This document shows positions 35,763 to 44,601 of a stretch of DNA of 64,000 bases, piece by piece. The stretch comes from Halarchaeum nitratireducens (GTDB lineage: Archaea > Halobacteriota > Halobacteria > Halobacteriales > Halobacteriaceae). Location of the stretch: positions 308,512 to 372,511 of the forward strand of contig NZ_BMOQ01000003.1 in the NCBI RefSeq assembly GCF_014647155.1. Reading direction: 5' to 3'. The notes beneath the pieces were generated by a model that worked only from the letters and a program-made list of their open reading frames with translations, was not told where the DNA came from and ran no database searches. Position 1 is the first letter of the stretch. Each line of letters begins with the position of its first letter. A program made the translations under genes and the position numbers.

Positions 35763-36811
35763 CGGCGCGCTCGGTCGCGGTCGTCGGCGGCGGCGCGGTC
35801 GGACTGACGGCCGCGTACGATCTCGCTTGTCGGGACGCGGACGTGACGCTGTACGAGCGCGACGACCTCGGGGCTGGGAGCACGTCGCGCGCGGCCGGCA
35901 TCGCGTACGACGCCTACGCGGAGGACGTCGACGTCGCGCTCGCCGAGCGCGCAATCGAGCGCTTTCGCTCCTTCTCGGGCGAACGCGACTTCCGCTTCGC
36001 ACGCACGCCGTACCTCTGGTTCGCAACGGAGGGCGGAGCGGCCGCGGGCGCGATCCGGGAACAAGTCGAGCGAATGCGCCACCACGACCGCGACGTCGAA
36101 CTCGTCGACGCCGAGGCGATCCGACGGCGGTTTCCGGTGTTGCGCGCGGACGACGTCGTCGTCGCCGGCCTCGCGCGGACGGCGGGTACGGTCGATCCTG
36201 CGGGCTACGTCGACCTGCTCGCGGCGAAGGCCCGCGACGCGGGCGCGGACGTGCGAACGCACACGACCGCGTCCGTCGCCCTCGACCCGCCCCGGGTGAA
36301 CGGCGCGGCGTACGACGCGGTCGTCGTCGCCGCGGGCGCGTGGACGGGCGACGTACTCGCGGACGCGGGCGTCTCCGTGCCCGTGGAGCCGTATCGCGTC
36401 CAGGCGGCCGTCGCCGGCGGGCCGGCGATCCCGATCCTCTACGACGCGACGCGGGAGTACTACGCCCGGCCGCACGCGCAGGGGATCATCGCGGGCGACG
36501 GCGTCACGACGCCGGTCGATCCCGACGACTACGACGGCGAGGCCGACGACGCGTTCCGCGATCGGATCGTCGAGCGCCTCCGCGAGCGCGTCGTGAACGC
36601 GAACGTCCCGATCGAGCGCTCGTGGGCGGGCGTCTGTGCGCGGACGCCGGACAACGATCCCCTGCTCGGCGAGGTCGCGGACGGTCTCTACGTCGGGGCC
36701 GGGTGGAACGGTCACGGGCTGATGCGCGCGCCGGCCGCCGGCGAGCGACTCGCGGAAGACGTGTTGGGAGAACGTGACGGCGTCGGCGCGTTCGATCCGA
36801 CGCGGTTCTGA
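35759..36811 (+). CDS. FAD-dependent oxidoreductase (DAO family)
   Basis: 350 residues. The FAD-binding loop is SVAVVGGGAVGLTAAYDLA, followed by YERDDLGAGSTSRAAGIAYD; the substrate domain includes RTAGTVDPAGYVDLLAAKA and the end WAGVCARTPDNDPLLGEV and LYVGAGWNGHGLMRAPAAGE is typical of glycine/sarcosine/D-amino acid oxidase-type enzymes. The amine substrate is unknown. ATG 35759 overlaps the upstream 36-codon frame. Confidence 0.88.
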   Translation: MTARSVAVVGGGAVGLTAAYDLACRDADVTLYERDDLGAGSTSRAAGIAYDAYAEDVDVALAERAIERFRSFSGERDFRFARTPYLWFATEGGAAAGAIREQVERMRHHDRDVELVDAEAIRRRFPVLRADDVVVAGLARTAGTVDPAGYVDLLAAKARDAGADVRTHTTASVALDPPRVNGAAYDAVVVAAGAWTGDVLADAGVSVPVEPYRVQAAVAGGPAIPILYDATREYYARPHAQGIIAGDGVTTPVDPDDYDGEADDAFRDRIVERLRERVVNANVPIERSWAGVCARTPDNDPLLGEVADGLYVGAGWNGHGLMRAPAAGERLAEDVLGERDGVGAFDPTRF

Positions 36812-36855
36812 ACCGGTTCGATGCGGGTGACGCGGCGCCCGTCCGGGGTTCCCCG

Positions 36856-37251
36856 CTACTCGATGGCGACGGCGTCGCCCTTCGGCACGTAGACGTGGAG
36901 CGTCCCGTCGTCTCGGAGCTCGGCGCGCGCGCCCGGATCGTCGACCGCGGCGTCCGCCGGTAGCTCCGCGTGACCGTCGAGCGCGAGGCCGCGGCCGGCG
37001 AGCAGCGTCCGGAACCCGTCGCGATACTCCCGGTACCGATCGAAGTGAACGGTGACGCCCCCGTCCTCCGCCGTGACCTCGACGTCTCGGGTCTCGACGC
37101 CCGGCGCGTCGAAGACGAGGAGGTACTCGTCGTCGCTTTCGAGGACGTCGACGGCGAGCGCGGTGCGCTCTTGGACGCGGCTCATCGCGCGACCGACGCG
37201 CTTCAGAACGGCGCGACTCGCGGCCGCGCCGTACGTCACGAGGTCGCTCAC
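36856..37251 (-). CDS. Hsp20/alpha-crystallin family protein
   Basis: 131 residues. After a helical N-terminus (AASRAVLKRVGRAMSRVQER) an alpha-crystallin domain reads YLLVFDAPGVETRDVEVTAE, LPADAAVDDPGARAELRDDG and LHVYVPKG. GTG 37251 overlaps the stop of the zinc-ribbon gene as GTGA, so the two are translated together. A small heat-shock chaperone role is likely; the usual I-x-I tail motif is reduced to VAIE. Confidence 0.85.
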   Translation of the reverse strand: MSDLVTYGAAASRAVLKRVGRAMSRVQERTALAVDVLESDDEYLLVFDAPGVETRDVEVTAEDGGVTVHFDRYREYRDGFRTLLAGRGLALDGHAELPADAAVDDPGARAELRDDGTLHVYVPKGDAVAIE

Positions 37252-37406
37252 AGTTCGATCTCCGCGAGCGACGTCTCCGACCCGCAGTAGGGACACCGGA
37301 GGTCGGCGGTCGAGACGTCGTCCGGGACGTCGTACGTGTAGTGGAGTTCCGCCATGTCGAGCTCGCAGTCGTCGGCCGTGCACTCGACTTCCATCGTCGC
37401 GGGCAT
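37248..37406 (-). CDS. Small zinc-ribbon protein (probably DUF7559)
   Basis: 52 residues with ECTADDCELDMAELHYTYDV and RCPYCGSETSLAEIEL: two CxxxxC/CxxC-type pairs for one zinc. A common haloarchaeal mini-protein I associate with DUF7559. ATG 37406 or the internal ATG 37394 may be the start. First gene of a two-gene operon with the Hsp20 protein. Confidence 0.8.
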   Translation of the reverse strand: MPATMEVECTADDCELDMAELHYTYDVPDDVSTADLRCPYCGSETSLAEIEL

Positions 37407-37523
37407 GCTCGTGCGTTCGCCCGGGAGGTCAATAAACACGCGGGCTTCCGCGGATTCGGCCGGTCCGCTCGCGCGGCGCGCCGCGACGGTCGCGTTTTTA
37501 CGCGTCGAACCCCTTCCCCGCTC

Positions 37524-39218
37524 ATGACCGACCCCGCGACGCTTTCCGTGACCATCGTGGACGGCTACGTCGACGAGCCGGCCCACTTCGGGGTGCCGCC
37601 GTACATCTCCACCTATCCGCGCTACACGGCGGGTGCGCTCCGTGAGGCGGGCGTCCCCGAGTCGCAGATCACCTACCACACGATCGACGCGCTCCGCGAC
37701 GACCGCTCGCGCTGGCTGGACGTCGAGGACGCGGACCTCATGATCTACCTCGGCGGGATGACGGTTCCGGGGAAATACGTGGGTGGCACGCCCGCCGAAC
37801 CCGACGAGGTGCGCGAACTCGCGTGGACGGCGAACGGCACCTCGCTGATGGGCGGCCCGATCAGGTTCGGCGTCGGCGAGGAGAACGCGGGCGCGCAGGA
37901 CATGGCGCGCGACGACCTCGACTTCGACTTCCTCGCTATGGCGGACGTCGAGGCGGCCGCCCACGACCTCGTTGCGAGCGGTCTCGAGGGATTCGAGGAC
38001 CGCTATCGGGACAACGCGGAACTCGATCGTTGGGCGGAGGCGGGTGCGTTCGTCGTCGAGCAACACCCGAACCACCCGGAGTACCTCATCGCGGAACTCG
38101 AAACCTCCCGGGGCTGTGCGTACCGCTGTTCGTTCTGCACGGAGCCGATGTACGGCGACCCGGACTTCCGGACGCCCGACTCCGTCGTCTCCGAGGTCGC
38201 CGCGCTCGCGGACGCCGGCGTGAACGACTTCCGCATCGGCCGGCAGGCCGACATCCTCGCCTATGGGGGGGACGGCGAGGCGCCGAACCCCGACGCCCTC
38301 CGCGAGCTCTACGGCGGCATCCGCGCGGCCGTCCCGGACCTCGGGACGCTCCACCTCGACAACATGAACCCGGTGACCATCGTGGACTATCCCGAGAAGT
38401 CCCGCGAGGCGATCCGAGTCATCGCCGAGCACAACACGCCGGGCGACACCGCGGCCTTCGGCCTCGAATCCGCGGACCCCGTCGTCCAGGAGGAGAACAA
38501 CCTCCTCGTGGACGCCGACGAGTGCCTTGAGGCCGTCCGCATCGTCAACGAGGAGGGCGGTTGGCGGCCCGGCGAGTCGGAGAAAGTCGGCCCCTCGACG
38601 GGCGACGAGGTGAGCCGTCTCCCCAAGCTCCTCCCCGGCATCAATCTCCTGCACGGGCTGAAGGGCGAACGCGAGGAGACCTACGAGCACAACAGGCGCT
38701 TCCTCGAACGCGTCTACGAGGCGGGGCTGATGCTCCGCCGTATCAACATCCGGCAGGTGATGGCGTTCGAGGGGACGGAGATGGCGGAGACGGGCGCGGA
38801 CGTGGCGAGGCAGAACAAGAAGCGCTTCAAGCGATACAAGAGCGCGGTCCGCGAGGAGGTCGACCAGCCGATGCTCGAACGCGTCTGTCCGCCTGGCACC
38901 GTGTTGGAGGACGTCCACTTCGAGTACCACCAGGACGGGAAGACCTTCGGGCGCTCGCTCGGGACGTACGCGCTCCTCGTCGCCGTCCCCGGTGAACGCG
39001 AGCTCGGGACCGTCACGGACGTCGCCGTCACCGATCACGGCTATCGCTCCGTCACCGGCGTCCCCCATCCCCTCGACCTCAACGAGGCGTCGATGGACGA
39101 GCTCCGTGCGCTCCCCGGCGTCGGTTCGGGCACCGCCGGCGACATCGTCGTCAACCGCCCGTACGAGACCCCGGCGGAGGCACCGGGGGACGCCGACCTC
39201 GCGCGCTTCACCCGCTAG
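37524..39218 (+). CDS. Radical SAM protein with C-terminal helix-hairpin-helix
   Basis: 564 residues. The cluster motif is C198-x3-C202-x2-C205 (SRGCAYRCSFC), preceded by a ~190-residue B12-binding-like N-terminal region (YLGGMTVPGKYVGGTP) and followed by the radical SAM barrel (FGLESADPVVQEENN, LKGEREETYEHNRRFL). The last ~60 residues form a helix-hairpin-helix (LNEASMDELRALPGVGSGTA) that may bind nucleic acid. A haloarchaeal/archaeal family of unknown reaction. ATG 37524 follows GTTTTTACG at the leaderless distance. Confidence 0.9.
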   Translation: MTDPATLSVTIVDGYVDEPAHFGVPPYISTYPRYTAGALREAGVPESQITYHTIDALRDDRSRWLDVEDADLMIYLGGMTVPGKYVGGTPAEPDEVRELAWTANGTSLMGGPIRFGVGEENAGAQDMARDDLDFDFLAMADVEAAAHDLVASGLEGFEDRYRDNAELDRWAEAGAFVVEQHPNHPEYLIAELETSRGCAYRCSFCTEPMYGDPDFRTPDSVVSEVAALADAGVNDFRIGRQADILAYGGDGEAPNPDALRELYGGIRAAVPDLGTLHLDNMNPVTIVDYPEKSREAIRVIAEHNTPGDTAAFGLESADPVVQEENNLLVDADECLEAVRIVNEEGGWRPGESEKVGPSTGDEVSRLPKLLPGINLLHGLKGEREETYEHNRRFLERVYEAGLMLRRINIRQVMAFEGTEMAETGADVARQNKKRFKRYKSAVREEVDQPMLERVCPPGTVLEDVHFEYHQDGKTFGRSLGTYALLVAVPGERELGTVTDVAVTDHGYRSVTGVPHPLDLNEASMDELRALPGVGSGTAGDIVVNRPYETPAEAPGDADLARFTR

Positions 39219-39271
39219 GGGTGGGGTAGAACTATTATGGACGATGCCGATGCTCCCACGAGGGTCTCACA

Positions 39272-39712
39272 GTGGAAATCTCCGATCAGCTCCTCTGTCT
39301 GTTCAACGCCGAAGTTACCGTCAGCGACGACGAGTACGTCGTCCGCGTCCCGACAAGCGAGATCGAGGCCGGTGCCGTCGATCCCGGTGAGGTGTACCGC
39401 GTCGCGCTCATCGAACGCGACGACGACGGGGCGAGCGCCGACTCATCGAGCGATGCCGCTTCGAGTGGCTCCACGCCCGCGACGGGTGACGCCACCGGCG
39501 GGGGGCCACAGCCCCCCGTCGAGGAGGGCGAGATCCGGTACGTCGAGATCGAGGACATCGGCAAGCAGGGCGACGGTATCGCCCGCGTCGAACGCGGCTA
39601 CGTCATCATCGTCCCCGACGTCGAGATCGGCGATCGCGTCAAAGTCGAGATCACACAGGTGAAGTCCAACTTCGCGGTCGGCGAGACCATCGAGGACGAC
39701 GCCGACGCCTGA
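39272..39712 (+). CDS. TRAM domain protein
   Basis: 146 residues, GTG start. The C-terminal TRAM domain (residues ~85-140) reads YVEIEDIGKQGDGIARVERG and VPDVEIGDRVKVEITQV and likely binds RNA; archaeal TRAM proteins can act as RNA chaperones. The N-terminal ~50 residues (MEISDQLLCLFNAEV) are conserved in haloarchaea, and an acidic Ser-rich linker joins the parts. Confidence 0.88.
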   Translation: MEISDQLLCLFNAEVTVSDDEYVVRVPTSEIEAGAVDPGEVYRVALIERDDDGASADSSSDAASSGSTPATGDATGGGPQPPVEEGEIRYVEIEDIGKQGDGIARVERGYVIIVPDVEIGDRVKVEITQVKSNFAVGETIEDDADA

Positions 39713-39769
39713 CCGTCCGATCTCCGTACCCGCACCGTCTCCGTCTTCCCCCCGCCGCTCGCGGGGGGT

Positions 39770-40435
39770 CTACCCCTCGTATCGCGTCCCGTCCGGCCGC
39801 TTTGCGCCCTCGGAGTCGTGGACGACCGTCTCGCCGGGGTCGGGATCGACGGGCGCGTACGCGTCGCGGACGTCGATCGCCTCCTCTAACTCCGTCACGG
39901 CGCGCTCCTTGAGCGCCGCGGCGAGCTCCTCGGCGTCGGCCCGCGAGATGTCGCGGCCGAGTCCCTCGCACTCGTGGGCGCGAACCATCCCCGCCTCGTC
40001 GACGGCCTCGCCCATCGGCTGGCTCGTGCCGCCGAGCGCCACCGAGAACGGGTAGGTCCGACAGATGAGCGGTCGGTGGTCGTGGACGGTACAGGCGCCG
40101 GTTCCCGCGGAGTCGCTCGTCGCGCTCCCCTCCTCCTCGTAGAAGGTACAGTCCCCGCAGTCGTCGGTCTGCAGGGCCCACTCGAACGTTTCCCCGGCCC
40201 CGTCGGCGTCGAGGCCGTACGGCATCGGGCGCGCGACGTCGCGCCACTCCAACGTCTCGGCGTCGGCTATCGCTCGGGCCTCGTCCGGGAACACCGTCGC
40301 CGTGTGCTCCTCGCCCACGCCCTTACAGCACCCGCCACAGCGCGTGCACTCGAAGCCGATCGCCTCGATGGCGTCCGCGAGCGCGGCCACGTCCAACTCC
40401 CGCGCGCGCTCGAGCTCGTCTTCGAGGCGTTCCAT
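39770..40435 (-). CDS. YkgJ family cysteine-cluster protein
   Basis: 221 residues. Cysteine groups FECTRCGGCCKGVG, TDDCGDCTFY, ACTVHDHRPLICRTYPF and AHECEGLG match the YkgJ/UPF0153 pattern, probably binding zinc or an iron-sulfur cluster. Function unknown. ATG 40435 is chosen from family length; 40462 would add nine residues. Confidence 0.88.
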   Translation of the reverse strand: MERLEDELERARELDVAALADAIEAIGFECTRCGGCCKGVGEEHTATVFPDEARAIADAETLEWRDVARPMPYGLDADGAGETFEWALQTDDCGDCTFYEEEGSATSDSAGTGACTVHDHRPLICRTYPFSVALGGTSQPMGEAVDEAGMVRAHECEGLGRDISRADAEELAAALKERAVTELEEAIDVRDAYAPVDPDPGETVVHDSEGAKRPDGTRYEG

Positions 40436-40523
40436 GCGCACGGATCGGCGCTCGACCGCCAAAAGCCTCCCGTGTCCCCCGGCTCTCGACGCCGAGCCGC
40501 GCGGCGCGCGCCGTGTCGTGCTC

Positions 40524-41279
40524 TCAGGCGCGATATCGCGGCCCGTCCGGCGTCTCCTCGCGCGTCACGCGTCCCTCGACGACGAGCTTGTCGAGGTGTG
40601 CGCGGACGGTGGCGGCGGCGAGGGACCGGAACGCACCGAGGTCGCGGTCGTAGACGGCCTCGACGATCTCGGGGACGGTCCGTGCGCCGCCCGCCACGGC
40701 CGCACGGACGTCCCGGTCGCGCTCGCGGCGGTGCGCGACGACCGCGGCGAGGCGTTCGCGCGGGCGGTCGATCGGGTCGCCGTGTCCGGGGTAGAGCGTT
40801 CCCGGATCGCGGGCGTAGAGCCGCCGGAGGCTCGTGAGGTACGCCCGTAGGTCGCCCTCGTCGGCGATGGCGGTGCTCCCGCGCGCGCGACAGCAGTCGC
40901 CGACGAGGGCGGCGTCGCCGCACACGAACGCGACGTGATCGGGCGCGTGGCCGGGCGTCGCCACGACGTCGAGCGGTCCCACCGAGTCGCCCTCGCGGTA
41001 CGTCCGATCGGGAGCGACGCCGGTGGCGTCGGCGAAGCGATCGGCGTAGGGGGCGTACGCCCAGACGGTGGCCCCGTTCCGCTCGGCGTAGCGCGCGAGC
41101 GCGCCCACGTGATCCGGGTGCGTGTGCGTGGCGACGACGTGTTCGATCCCGCCGACGCCGTCCAGTCGAGCGCAGCGCGCGGCGGGATCGACGAGGACGG
41201 TATCGACGACGTACGCGTTCGTCCGGCCGCTCGGGACGCGGCGGTCGACGGGGACGGGGACGCGCTCGATGCCGGACAC
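40524..41279 (-). CDS. Metallo-beta-lactamase fold hydrolase with winged-helix tail
   Basis: 251 residues. The metal motif is H52-x-H54-x-D56-H57 (ATHTHPDHVGAL), with further ligands expected in TPGHAPDHV, ALVGDCC and LYPGHGDP. The last ~60 residues (VYDRDLGAFRSLAAATVRAH) form a winged helix as in LACTB2-like enzymes, which cleave RNA or small thioesters. The substrate is unknown. Eight bases separate its start from the stop of the next minus-strand gene. Confidence 0.88.
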   Translation of the reverse strand: MSGIERVPVPVDRRVPSGRTNAYVVDTVLVDPAARCARLDGVGGIEHVVATHTHPDHVGALARYAERNGATVWAYAPYADRFADATGVAPDRTYREGDSVGPLDVVATPGHAPDHVAFVCGDAALVGDCCRARGSTAIADEGDLRAYLTSLRRLYARDPGTLYPGHGDPIDRPRERLAAVVAHRRERDRDVRAAVAGGARTVPEIVEAVYDRDLGAFRSLAAATVRAHLDKLVVEGRVTREETPDGPRYRA

Positions 41280-41286
41280 GCGCCGG

Positions 41287-41556
41287 TCAGTGATCGAGGA
41301 AGTAGACCTGCTTGCGCGCGTCGCGGAAGCTGTACCGCGAGTCGACGAGATCAGCCTCGTCGAGGCGGTTGAGGGCGTATCGGACGGTTCGATCCGGCAG
41401 CAGCGACTCCTCGGCGAGCTGGCCCTGTGAGAGGGGCTCCTCGGTTTCGAGGACTTTCGCCACGAGCTTCGCGCTCGGCGGGAGTTCGCGGAGCCGCTCG
41501 CGGAACTCCTCGTCGTCTTTTATCGGTGATGGTCGCTGCTCTCCCGTCGTACTCAT
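41287..41556 (-). CDS. Winged-helix transcriptional regulator (MarR/TrmB-like)
   Basis: 89 residues: RLRELPPSAKLVAKVLETEE, then LAEESLLPDRTVRYALNRLD as recognition helix and KQVYFLDH. Typical short haloarchaeal winged-helix regulator. TTTATC at 41581-41586 (minus strand) is its TATA, 27 bases from ATG 41556, and a perfect palindrome (41610-41628) lies just upstream, a likely operator for itself or a partner. Confidence 0.85.
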   Translation of the reverse strand: MSTTGEQRPSPIKDDEEFRERLRELPPSAKLVAKVLETEEPLSQGQLAEESLLPDRTVRYALNRLDEADLVDSRYSFRDARKQVYFLDH

Positions 41557-41609
41557 GGCAGTAAATCGCACACACCCGTAGATAAAGGTTGGTACTTCGA
41601 ACGACGGCT

Positions 41610-41628
41610 ACCTTATACTGTATAAGGT
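41610..41628. promoter_or_regulatory. Palindromic operator candidate
   Basis: ACCTTATAC-T-GTATAAGGT: perfect 9-bp arms around one base. It lies in the divergent region between the regulator (start 41556) and the methyltransferase (start 41734), about 27 bases upstream of the regulator's TATA. Confidence 0.65.
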
Positions 41629-41733
41629 CGTACCAGTGAGCCGCACGCGTCGTCGTCGGACGACCGTCGCGGGGTCCCCCGACGCGCATCCAGTATCGTT
41701 TTACATTCCCGCAGATGTAGAGTCGTGTAGACC

Positions 41734-42438
41734 GTGAAGGGACAGGAGTGGTACCAGGCCGACGAGGTCGCGGCGGAGTACGAGGACAAGCGGTTCTCCG
41801 GCGGCGGCCGGCTCATCGACCGCCGCGAGAAGCAGGCCGTCCTCGACGCCCTCGGCCCACTCGACGGCAAGCGGGTGCTCGAAGTCGCGTGCGGGACCGG
41901 CCGATTCACCGTCCTCTGCGCTCAACGGGGGGCCGACATCACCGGGATGGACATCTCCGCCGCGATGCTCCGCGAGGGGCGCACGAAGGCCCGTCAGGTC
42001 GGCGTCGACGACCACCTGGAGTTCATGCGGGGCGACGCCGCCCGACTCCCCTTCCCCGACGACCACTTCGACGCCGTCTTCGCCATGCGGTTCTTCCACC
42101 TCGCCGACACCCCCGCGAAGTTCCTCAGCGAGATGGCGCGCGTCTCGAAGGGCGACGTCTTCTTCGACACCTTCAACCGATACAGCACGCGCTCGCTCTA
42201 CAACTCCCTCCTCCCGATGGGGTCCCGGCTCTACTCGACGAGCGAAGTCCGCGACCTCCTCGGGGGCGCCGGCCTCACGCTTCGCAGCGACGCCCACGAC
42301 TTCGTCCTCCCGTACGGCTTCTACCGGAAGCTCCCCGGGTGGCTCGCCGACCCCATCCGCGACGCCGACGTCGCCGTCGGCGACACCCCGTTCGGCGATC
42401 GCCTCGCGTCCGTCTCCTACTGGCACGCGCACGTCTGA
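41734..42438 (+). CDS. Class I SAM-dependent methyltransferase
   Basis: 234 residues. Motif I is RVLEVACGTGRFTVLCAQRG, the acidic loop MDISAAML, and the post-motif stretch FPDDHFDAVFAMRFFHL. The substrate is unknown. It starts with GTG after TTTTACATT about 30 bases upstream and is followed 45 bases later by a glycosyltransferase; this pair is probably one transcription unit, which hints at surface glycan or lipid modification. Confidence 0.88.
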   Translation: MKGQEWYQADEVAAEYEDKRFSGGGRLIDRREKQAVLDALGPLDGKRVLEVACGTGRFTVLCAQRGADITGMDISAAMLREGRTKARQVGVDDHLEFMRGDAARLPFPDDHFDAVFAMRFFHLADTPAKFLSEMARVSKGDVFFDTFNRYSTRSLYNSLLPMGSRLYSTSEVRDLLGGAGLTLRSDAHDFVLPYGFYRKLPGWLADPIRDADVAVGDTPFGDRLASVSYWHAHV

Positions 42439-42483
42439 CGCCGTGTCGCGTCGCTTTTACGCCCGGCCCCGTTCGGTAGGGCT

Positions 42484-43404
42484 ATGGAGTTATCGGTGGT
42501 CGTCCCCACCCTGAACGCGCGCCGCCGTCTCGCGCGCGCCCTCGACGCCCTCGATACGCACCTCCCCGACGTCGAGGTCGTCGTCGTCAACGGCCCGTCG
42601 AGCGACGGGACCTCGGGGCTCGTCCGCGACCACCCGGCCGCCGACGTCCTCCTCGAAATTCCCGAACGGAACCTCAACGCCTCCCGAAACGCCGGACTCG
42701 CGGCCGCGACGGGCGACGTCGTCGCGTTCGTCGATCACCGCTCGGTCGTCCGTGAAGGGTGGTACGACGCGCTCGCGGCGGCGATCGAGGCGGGCGCGGA
42801 CGTCGTCACCGGCCCCGTCCACCGCGCCGTCTCCGGCGGCGTCACGACGGAGGAGTGCGAACGCGAGACCGTCGCCGGCCGCGACGTCCGCTACTTCGAC
42901 GGCGGGAACGTCGCGTTCACGCGCGCGGCCGCCGAGGCCCTCGACGGCTTCGACGAGTACCTGGAGACCGGCGCGGCCCGCGACGCCGCCCACCGCCTCG
43001 CGGGCCTCGACACGCGCGTCGTCTGGGAACCCGCCTTCGCCGTCCTCCGCGCGGACGGCGACGACGTGCCCGACCGCGTCGCCGAGACCCCGGAGGGGTC
43101 CGCGACGGGCCTCAAGTACCGCGCGCTCGCCTACCGCCTCGCTAAGAACTACGGCGTCAGTCTCTCCGTCGCGTGGCGCGCCGTCCGCCACGCGCTCCGC
43201 GAGGCGGGCGCCGCGGCGCGCGACGTGCTCGACGGCGACGAGACCCCGTCGTCGTGGCTCTCGCGGGGACGCGCGGTCCTGACGAACGCCGTCAGCGGTG
43301 TCGAGGCCGGCCTCCGCGCCCGCCGACGTGACCGGACGCCGACTCGGAACCCGAACGGCGTCTCCTCGCGGATGGACCGCGCGATGTCCCGCTACGACCT
43401 GTAG
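42484..43404 (+). CDS. Family 2 glycosyltransferase
   Basis: 306 residues. LSVVVPTLNARRRLARALDA and VVVVNGPSSDGTSGLV mark the GT-A nucleotide-sugar fold; the usual D-x-D is replaced by VDHRS (residues ~80-84), so the metal site is unusual. YFDGGNVAFTRAAAEALDGF is the acceptor-side motif. The C-terminal ~90 residues are helical and basic. No membrane helix. Confidence 0.85.
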   Translation: MELSVVVPTLNARRRLARALDALDTHLPDVEVVVVNGPSSDGTSGLVRDHPAADVLLEIPERNLNASRNAGLAAATGDVVAFVDHRSVVREGWYDALAAAIEAGADVVTGPVHRAVSGGVTTEECERETVAGRDVRYFDGGNVAFTRAAAEALDGFDEYLETGAARDAAHRLAGLDTRVVWEPAFAVLRADGDDVPDRVAETPEGSATGLKYRALAYRLAKNYGVSLSVAWRAVRHALREAGAAARDVLDGDETPSSWLSRGRAVLTNAVSGVEAGLRARRRDRTPTRNPNGVSSRMDRAMSRYDL

Positions 43405-43459
43405 CCGCCATGCTGACCCGCGCTCGTACCGCTCGTGCGTTCTTTCACAGCACGTGCCG

Positions 43460-43472
43460 CGAAAACTATATG
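43460..43472 (+). promoter_or_regulatory. Heat-shock-type promoter of the thermosome-like gene
   Basis: CGAAAA directly followed by CTATATG: a purine-rich BRE and TATA centred about 30 bases from ATG 43499. Haloarchaeal cct genes have CGAA-type BRE elements before their TATA boxes, so heat-shock control may be retained. Confidence 0.55.
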
Positions 43473-43498
43473 TGGAACTGCGAGCCTTCCGGTCATCC

Positions 43499-44311
43499 AT
43501 GTCCCATCAGGGTACCCGAAGTCCGGTGTTCATCCTCGGTGACGACGCCCGGCGCACCCGCGGGCGCGACGCGCAGACGGCGAACATCGCCGCCGGGAAG
43601 GCGGTCGCCGACGCGGTTCGCACGACCCTCGGCCCCCGCGGCATGGACAAGATGCTCGTCGACTCGACGGGTACCGTCGTCATCACGAACGACGGCGTGA
43701 CCATCCTGGCGGAGATGGACATCGAACACCCCACCGCGCAGATGCTCGTCGAAGACGCCGACCTCGGATACGCCGAGTCCGTCCGTGTCGAACGCTACGG
43801 CGAGGACGACCTCGCGCTCGTCGAAGGCGGGGCCGACGCCAGCACCGTCACTCTCCTCGTCCGCGGCAGCACCGAACACGTCCTCGACGAACTCGAACGC
43901 GCCATCGGCGACGCCCTCGACGTCGTCGCCGTCGCTCTCGACGACGGCGTCGTCGTCCCCGGCGCCGGCTACGTCGAGATCGTCGTCGCCGACCGCATCC
44001 GCGACGAGGCCGCGCGCATCGACGGCCGTGCGCAGCTCGCCGCCGAGGCCTTCGCCGACGCCCTCGACGTCCTCCCGCGCACCCTCGCCGAGAACACCGG
44101 CATGGACCCCATCGACGCCCTCGTCGACCTCCGCGCCGAGAACGAGACCGGCCGCGCCGGCGTCGTCACCGTCGGCGACCGCGGCGAGATCGGCGACCCG
44201 GTCGCGCACGGCGTGCTCGACCCCGCCGCCGTCAAGCACGAAGCGCTCGCCGCCGCGACCGAGGCCGCGACCATGATCGTCCGCATCGACGACGTGATCG
44301 CCGCCGAGTAA
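43499..44311 (+). CDS. Internally deleted thermosome (Cct) subunit
   Basis: 270 residues against ~550 for a normal subunit. Residues 1-85 match the N-terminal equatorial part ([42 protein letters not shown]), then jump at ADLGYAESV to the part after the apical domain ([63 protein letters not shown]). About 265 residues, including the catalytic GDGTT motif, both intermediate segments and the apical domain, are missing in frame; the Gly/Met tail is also absent. PGAGYVE replaces the usual GGGAPE. The sequence is diverged but open, so it is not a recent break. It cannot be an ATPase; a regulatory or decoy role is speculation. Confidence 0.88.
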   Translation: MSHQGTRSPVFILGDDARRTRGRDAQTANIAAGKAVADAVRTTLGPRGMDKMLVDSTGTVVITNDGVTILAEMDIEHPTAQMLVEDADLGYAESVRVERYGEDDLALVEGGADASTVTLLVRGSTEHVLDELERAIGDALDVVAVALDDGVVVPGAGYVEIVVADRIRDEAARIDGRAQLAAEAFADALDVLPRTLAENTGMDPIDALVDLRAENETGRAGVVTVGDRGEIGDPVAHGVLDPAAVKHEALAAATEAATMIVRIDDVIAAE

Positions 44312-44601
44312 CGCGGCGTCTGCCGTCGGCGGCGGGACGTCGCTCCCGCGAGGCCGGGCGAACGCATCTCGTTCGCAGACCCCGCGACTCCCCGGCCCGC
44401 GCAGCGTCGAAAGACGCACTCCGCCTCCGAACCGTTCGCCGGTCGCTCCTCGTTCTCTGCGGCGGGCCCGCACCCTCGTCCTTGACGCGCCCGGTGTCCG
44501 CCTTCACCCGCGCGGGCGTCGAACGCCCCGGGGTTCGCCGCGCGGCGTCGGGCCGGCCGCGGCCCGTGTCCCTAAGACGATCCTCGCCGTACCGTGGCGT
44601 G
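44312..44601. other. Intergenic, one hairpin
   Basis: No gene seen in ~290 bases. GCGAACG-CATCT-CGTTCGC (44358-44376) is a perfect 7-bp stem, perhaps a terminator of the thermosome-like gene. CCTAAGACG before 44602 may hold the next TATA. Confidence 0.4.
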
